Assembly (NCBI GenBank): GCA_900466605.1
Contig: UBMU01000028.1
Location: 1 to 64,000 of the forward strand
Origin: Hyphomicrobiales bacterium
GTDB taxonomy: Bacteria > Pseudomonadota > Alphaproteobacteria > Rhizobiales > Rhizobiaceae
Length of the DNA stretch: 64,000 bases
Reading direction: 5' to 3'
Below the pieces are notes generated by a model. The model saw only the letters and a list, made by a program, of their open reading frames with translations, was not told where the DNA came from and made no database searches. This document shows, one piece after another, positions 61,019 to 64,000 of the stretch (position 1 is its first letter; every line of letters begins with the position of its first letter). A program made the position numbers and the translations under genes.

Positions 61019-62056
61019 ATGACAGTGAATGGCGCAGCAAAAGCGCGTCCCGTTATTGCACTTGCGATGGGCGACCCTGCCGGCATCAGCCCCGAATTGA
61101 CCGCGCGACTGCTCGCACTGGATGATGTCCGCGCGGCCGCACACCTCGTCGCAATTGGCGATCGTCGGATCCTCGAGGAAGGCGCCAAGGCCGCTGGCCT
61201 GACGCTTGATCTAACGCCTGCAGCTCTCGACGGCCTGGATCAGGCCGGCAACGGTCGGCATGTGTTCGTGGATCTAAACAACCTCGCCCCCTCTGACGTG
61301 AAGCGTGGCGAAGCGACGCTTGCCGGAGGTACATTCGCGACGCAGAACTTCCGCGAGGCGCTGAAACTCGCCCACACCGGTGGTGCTCAAGCCGTGTGCT
61401 TTACCCCGTTTAACAAAAAGGCGATGCGCTACGCTTATCCCGGCTACGATGACGAGATCCGCTTCGTTGCGGACGTACTTGGATTTACCGGCAAGGTGCG
61501 TGAGTTCAACGTGCTGGAAAAGGTCTGGAATGCGCGGGTGACATCTCATATCCCGCTTTCCGAAGTGGCTTCAGCAATCTCCATCGATGGGATCCTGGAA
61601 GAGCTGGAGCTCGCACAGGCCTGCCTGAAACGCGCCGGTCATGATCAGCCGAGAATTGCCGTGGCCGGTATCAATCCTCATGCCGGTGACGGCGGCAGCT
61701 TCGGTATGGAGGAAATCGACATCATCGAACCGGCTGTGGCTGCGGCGAAGTCACGGGGTTACAATGTCGAAGGCCCGTTCCCGGCAGATACCGTTTTCCT
61801 TCGCGCTCTCAAGGACGGCTTTCACGCGGTGCTGACGATGTATCACGACCAGGGGCAGATCGCCATGAAGCTCATGGGATTTGACAAGGGTGTGACGATG
61901 ATGGGCGGCCTGCCCTTCCCGCTTTGTACACCTGCGCACGGCACGGCCTATGACATTGCCGGCCAAGGGATTGCAGATGTCGGCGCAAGCCGCGAAGCAA
62001 TCCTCCTGGCCGCTCGAATGGCCACGCGTGCCGCAGCGCTATCGGCGGCAGCCTGA
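61019..62056 (+). CDS. PdxA-family 4-hydroxythreonine-4-P dehydrogenase-like
   Basis: A 345-residue oxidative decarboxylase-fold protein of the PdxA family. Conserved parts are ALAMGDPAGISPEL at the N terminus, GINPHAGDGGSFGMEEIDII, MYHDQGQIAMK and GTAYDIAGQGIADVG. Of the three His metal ligands of E. coli PdxA, two are kept (His177 in TSHIPL, His276 in MYHDQG) but the first, in GHTE, is replaced by Tyr143 (PGYDDE). This puts it in a PdxA-like subgroup rather than vitamin B6 synthesis; PdxA2-type enzymes act on 4-phospho-sugar acids such as D-threonate or D-erythronate 4-phosphate. GAGGAGG precedes ATG 61019. It leads a TTT transporter operon. Confidence 0.85.
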   Translation: MTVNGAAKARPVIALAMGDPAGISPELTARLLALDDVRAAAHLVAIGDRRILEEGAKAAGLTLDLTPAALDGLDQAGNGRHVFVDLNNLAPSDVKRGEATLAGGTFATQNFREALKLAHTGGAQAVCFTPFNKKAMRYAYPGYDDEIRFVADVLGFTGKVREFNVLEKVWNARVTSHIPLSEVASAISIDGILEELELAQACLKRAGHDQPRIAVAGINPHAGDGGSFGMEEIDIIEPAVAAAKSRGYNVEGPFPADTVFLRALKDGFHAVLTMYHDQGQIAMKLMGFDKGVTMMGGLPFPLCTPAHGTAYDIAGQGIADVGASREAILLAARMATRAAALSAAA

Positions 62057-62127
62057 TCGCCATCGACTTGCATGAAATGGCGGCATGGAGGAGGTCTCGT
62101 GCTGCTTGTCTAACGGAGGAGTTGACT

Positions 62128-63117
62128 ATGATGAAATGTCTGACTTTGGCCTGCGTCATTGCTGCAGCACTTGGCCTTTCCGCACCGACCTATGCGTTTG
62201 AACCCACTCGCCCGGTCGAATTTGTGGTCACAGCCGGCCCCGGCGGCGGCACTGACATCTTTGCACGTACGATCCAGTCCATCATCGGAAAATACGAACT
62301 GATGAAGGCCCCTGTCATCGTCACCAACAAAGGAAGTGCCGGGGGCGCAGAGGGGTTCGTCTATACTGCCGGCTACCACGGAGATGCCTATAAACTGGCT
62401 TTTGGCACCAACAATGCCTACCTGCTGCCGATCCGCGCCAAGGTGCCATACAAGGCGGCGGATCTCGTTCCAGTTTCAGCGCTTGCGGCCGACGAATTCA
62501 TTCTTTGGGTCAACGGGAAGTCGGACTTCAAGACGGCTCAAGACTTTGTCACAAAGGCCAAGGAGACGTCTGACATGAAGGTTGGCGGCAGCCAATCCAA
62601 GGATGTCGACCAGATCCTGACGTCGATGATCAACGACGCGTCGGGCGCCAAGCTCGGCTATATTCCTTTCAAGAGTGGTGGCGAGGCCGCAGTTCAGCTG
62701 GCAGGCGAACACATTGCGGCCAACGTCAACAATCCAAGCGAAAATCTTGGGCAATGGCAGGCAGGAATGGTCAAGCCGCTCTGCGTGTTCAAGTCTGAGA
62801 AGCTGAAGAGCGATGCAAAGGTAAACGGTGGCGCTGGCTGGGCCGACATCCCGACCTGCAAGGACAGCGGTATTGGTATAGACAACTACTCCATGCCGCG
62901 CACAGTCTGGCTTCCAGCCGGCGTGAAGCCCGATGTCGTGCAGTTCTACTCTGACATCCTCAAGAAGGTTGCCGAAACACCGGAATGGAAAAAGTACCTC
63001 GCCGACACCTCACAGTCTCCAGCTTATATGAGCGGAGAACAGCTCACGACCTTCATCAAGAATGATGAGGCCTCCGTGAGCCAGGTGTTGAAGCGGGAAG
63101 GTTGGCTGGCCAACTGA
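62128..63117 (+). CDS. tctC: TTT-system binding protein 3 (TctC family)
   Basis: A 329-residue periplasmic binding protein of the tripartite tricarboxylate transporter class. The signal peptide (about 1-22) ends at TYA. Family marks are RPVEFVVTAGPGGGTDIFARTIQ and VIVTNKGSAGGAEGFVYTAG, both a little different from the Bug proteins at 52066 and 55225, so the ligand group may differ. ATG 62128 follows GGAGG. It lies 71 bases after the pdxA-like gene and is followed by a hairpin, then tctB. Confidence 0.87.
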   Translation: MMKCLTLACVIAAALGLSAPTYAFEPTRPVEFVVTAGPGGGTDIFARTIQSIIGKYELMKAPVIVTNKGSAGGAEGFVYTAGYHGDAYKLAFGTNNAYLLPIRAKVPYKAADLVPVSALAADEFILWVNGKSDFKTAQDFVTKAKETSDMKVGGSQSKDVDQILTSMINDASGAKLGYIPFKSGGEAAVQLAGEHIAANVNNPSENLGQWQAGMVKPLCVFKSEKLKSDAKVNGGAGWADIPTCKDSGIGIDNYSMPRTVWLPAGVKPDVVQFYSDILKKVAETPEWKKYLADTSQSPAYMSGEQLTTFIKNDEASVSQVLKREGWLAN

Positions 63118-63134
63118 TCCTCCCAAGATCAGGG

Positions 63135-63154
63135 CGGACGCCTTGGGGCGTCCG
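63135..63154 (+). other. intercistronic hairpin after TctC 3
   Basis: CGGACGCC (63135-63142) and GGCGTCCG (63147-63154) flank TTGG, 17 bases after the binding-protein stop and ahead of tctB. No T run follows. Confidence 0.65.
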
Positions 63155-63180
63155 TCACCTAATTTGGAAAGGTTCAATCC

Positions 63181-63681
63181 ATGCATAATCTCAATCAATC
63201 CGGACTGCCGCGCTTTGTCATGGAGGCTGCCGTTTCGCTCCTTACCGGAGCATTCGGGATAGCTGTTGTAGTGGGCTCCATCGAGGCTGGTGCGGGCTGG
63301 ACCGAGATGGGTCCCGATGCCGGGTACTTCCCCTTCTACATTGGCCTGCTGATCCTCTTCGGAAGCCTTGTCAACTTCGTCCACGCGTTCATCAAGCACA
63401 GGGGAACGGGCGAGATCTTCGTCGAAGCGACACGCTTCAGGACGGTACTTGGTTTCTTCCTGCCGCTGCTCGCGTTTGCGACAGTCGCCACTTTTCTCGG
63501 CCTTTACGTGGGAACAGCGCTCTACATCGCCGGCACCATGACTTTTCAGGGGCGCTACAAGTGGTGGGTCGGATTGCCGGTGGGGGTCGGGGTCTCGTTC
63601 TTCTTTTTCGTCATCTTTGAAATTGGCTTCAAGGTTCCACTGTTGAAGGGACCAGTCGAGGCCTGGCTGGGGATCTACTGA
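63181..63681 (+). CDS. tctB: TTT-system small membrane subunit TctB, second system
   Basis: A 166-residue protein with four hydrophobic helices; EMGPDAGYFPFYIGLLILFGSL near residues 41-62 in pieces is the TctB motif. It belongs with the binding protein upstream and the TctA subunit downstream (32 bases further). The start ATG 63181 is preceded by GGAAAGG. Confidence 0.87.
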   Translation: MHNLNQSGLPRFVMEAAVSLLTGAFGIAVVVGSIEAGAGWTEMGPDAGYFPFYIGLLILFGSLVNFVHAFIKHRGTGEIFVEATRFRTVLGFFLPLLAFATVATFLGLYVGTALYIAGTMTFQGRYKWWVGLPVGVGVSFFFFVIFEIGFKVPLLKGPVEAWLGIY

Positions 63682-63713
63682 TCCTGGCAGCCAGGTGTCT
63701 TCGGAGGAAAGAC

Positions 63714-64000
63714 ATGGAAAATATCGGTCTGTTGATGGATGGCTTCGGCCACATCTTGAGTTGGAACCATATCCTGCTGATGATGCTCGGCGTGACGCTC
63801 GGCATTCTGGTCGGTGTGCTGCCTGGTCTGGGGGCACCAAACGGCGTCTCTCTTCTCCTGCCGCTTACATTCTCGATGGATCCAATTTCGGCAATTATCC
63901 TGCTCTCCTGCATGTACTGGGGTGCATTGTTCGGGGGATCGACGACATCGATCATCTTTAACATTCCAGGAGAGCCTTCATCGGTTGCGACGACCTTCGA
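63714..64000 (+). CDS. tctA: TTT-system TctA, second system, cut by window end
   Basis: The first 95 codons of a TctA-family transporter are present; a full protein would have about 500 residues. The N-terminal signatures are clear: LGVTLGILVGVLPGLGAPNG and MYWGALFGGSTTSIIFNIPGE. GGAGG lies upstream of ATG 63714. It completes the pdxA-like, tctC, tctB, tctA operon controlled by the divergent GntR gene. A sugar-acid kinase gene might follow outside the window. Confidence 0.9.
   Translation, partial: MENIGLLMDGFGHILSWNHILLMMLGVTLGILVGVLPGLGAPNGVSLLLPLTFSMDPISAIILLSCMYWGALFGGSTTSIIFNIPGEPSSVATTF

Noticed and set aside
63010..63840. A 276-codon open frame on the minus strand
   Set aside because: It is antisense to tctC, tctB and tctA; low-complexity charged composition.
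1..64000. tRNA, rRNA, CRISPR arrays, insertion sequences
   Set aside because: No T-arm-like GGTTCGA...CC cloverleaf candidates, no repeated spacer pattern, and no transposase or integrase product were seen on either strand.

Overview
The window reads as an alphaproteobacterial accessory region, most likely from a megaplasmid or chromid of a member of the Rhizobiaceae (Rhizobium/Sinorhizobium/Agrobacterium type). This is inferred from the fused Mrp/Pha AB antiporter subunit, the DctB/DctD-like two-component pair, the density of ABC and tripartite tricarboxylate (TTT) transporters with GntR/MocR regulators, a GC-rich coding style, and the absence of core genes, rRNA or tRNA. No insertion sequence, phage or CRISPR array was seen.

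Layout. 0-9.5 kb: a DUF3302-like/HlyD membrane pair, then a tight operon of a DUF3141 PHA-synthase-like protein, phosphate acyltransferase, acetate kinase and enoyl-ACP reductase FabI, followed by a two-helix K+ channel and a Ca2+/H+ antiporter. 9.7-16 kb: a Zn alcohol dehydrogenase precedes a 781-residue ethanolamine ammonia-lyase. In it the EutB and EutC chains are fused and carry a twin-arginine signal peptide. A hipA remnant abuts its 3' end, then two uncharacterised proteins. 16-23 kb: an orphan siderophore-type ABC ATPase and a six-gene Mrp (Pha) antiporter operon, divergent from a small XRE regulator. 23-27 kb: mostly small genes, including a putative glycosyltransferase, a Cys-rich class III nucleotide cyclase and a lipoprotein.

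27.4-40 kb: an apparent organosulfur-scavenging island. It holds an SfnB-type and a DszC-like acyl-CoA-dehydrogenase-fold oxidoreductase, two CUT2 ('sugar-type') ABC transporters and an NtaA/DszA-family flavin monooxygenase. 40-46.5 kb: a DMT exporter divergent from a MocR regulator, a VWA (DUF1194) protein, a leaderless HtrA-like protease and a PAS-GGDEF-EAL protein.

46.8-59.6 kb, all on the minus strand: two CodA-like amidohydrolases flank an HpxW-like gamma-glutamyltransferase-family amidase. Next come a GntR regulator, a TTT transporter with two binding proteins, and a DctBD-like sigma-54 system whose probable enhancer sites lie before the first binding-protein gene. 60-64 kb: a second GntR regulator diverges from a PdxA-family dehydrogenase and a second TTT system, which runs off the window edge.

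The most unusual item is the Tat-signal EutB-EutC fusion: the substrate-binding residues known for ethanolamine ammonia-lyase are present, yet no reactivase, microcompartment gene or cobalamin riboswitch is nearby.
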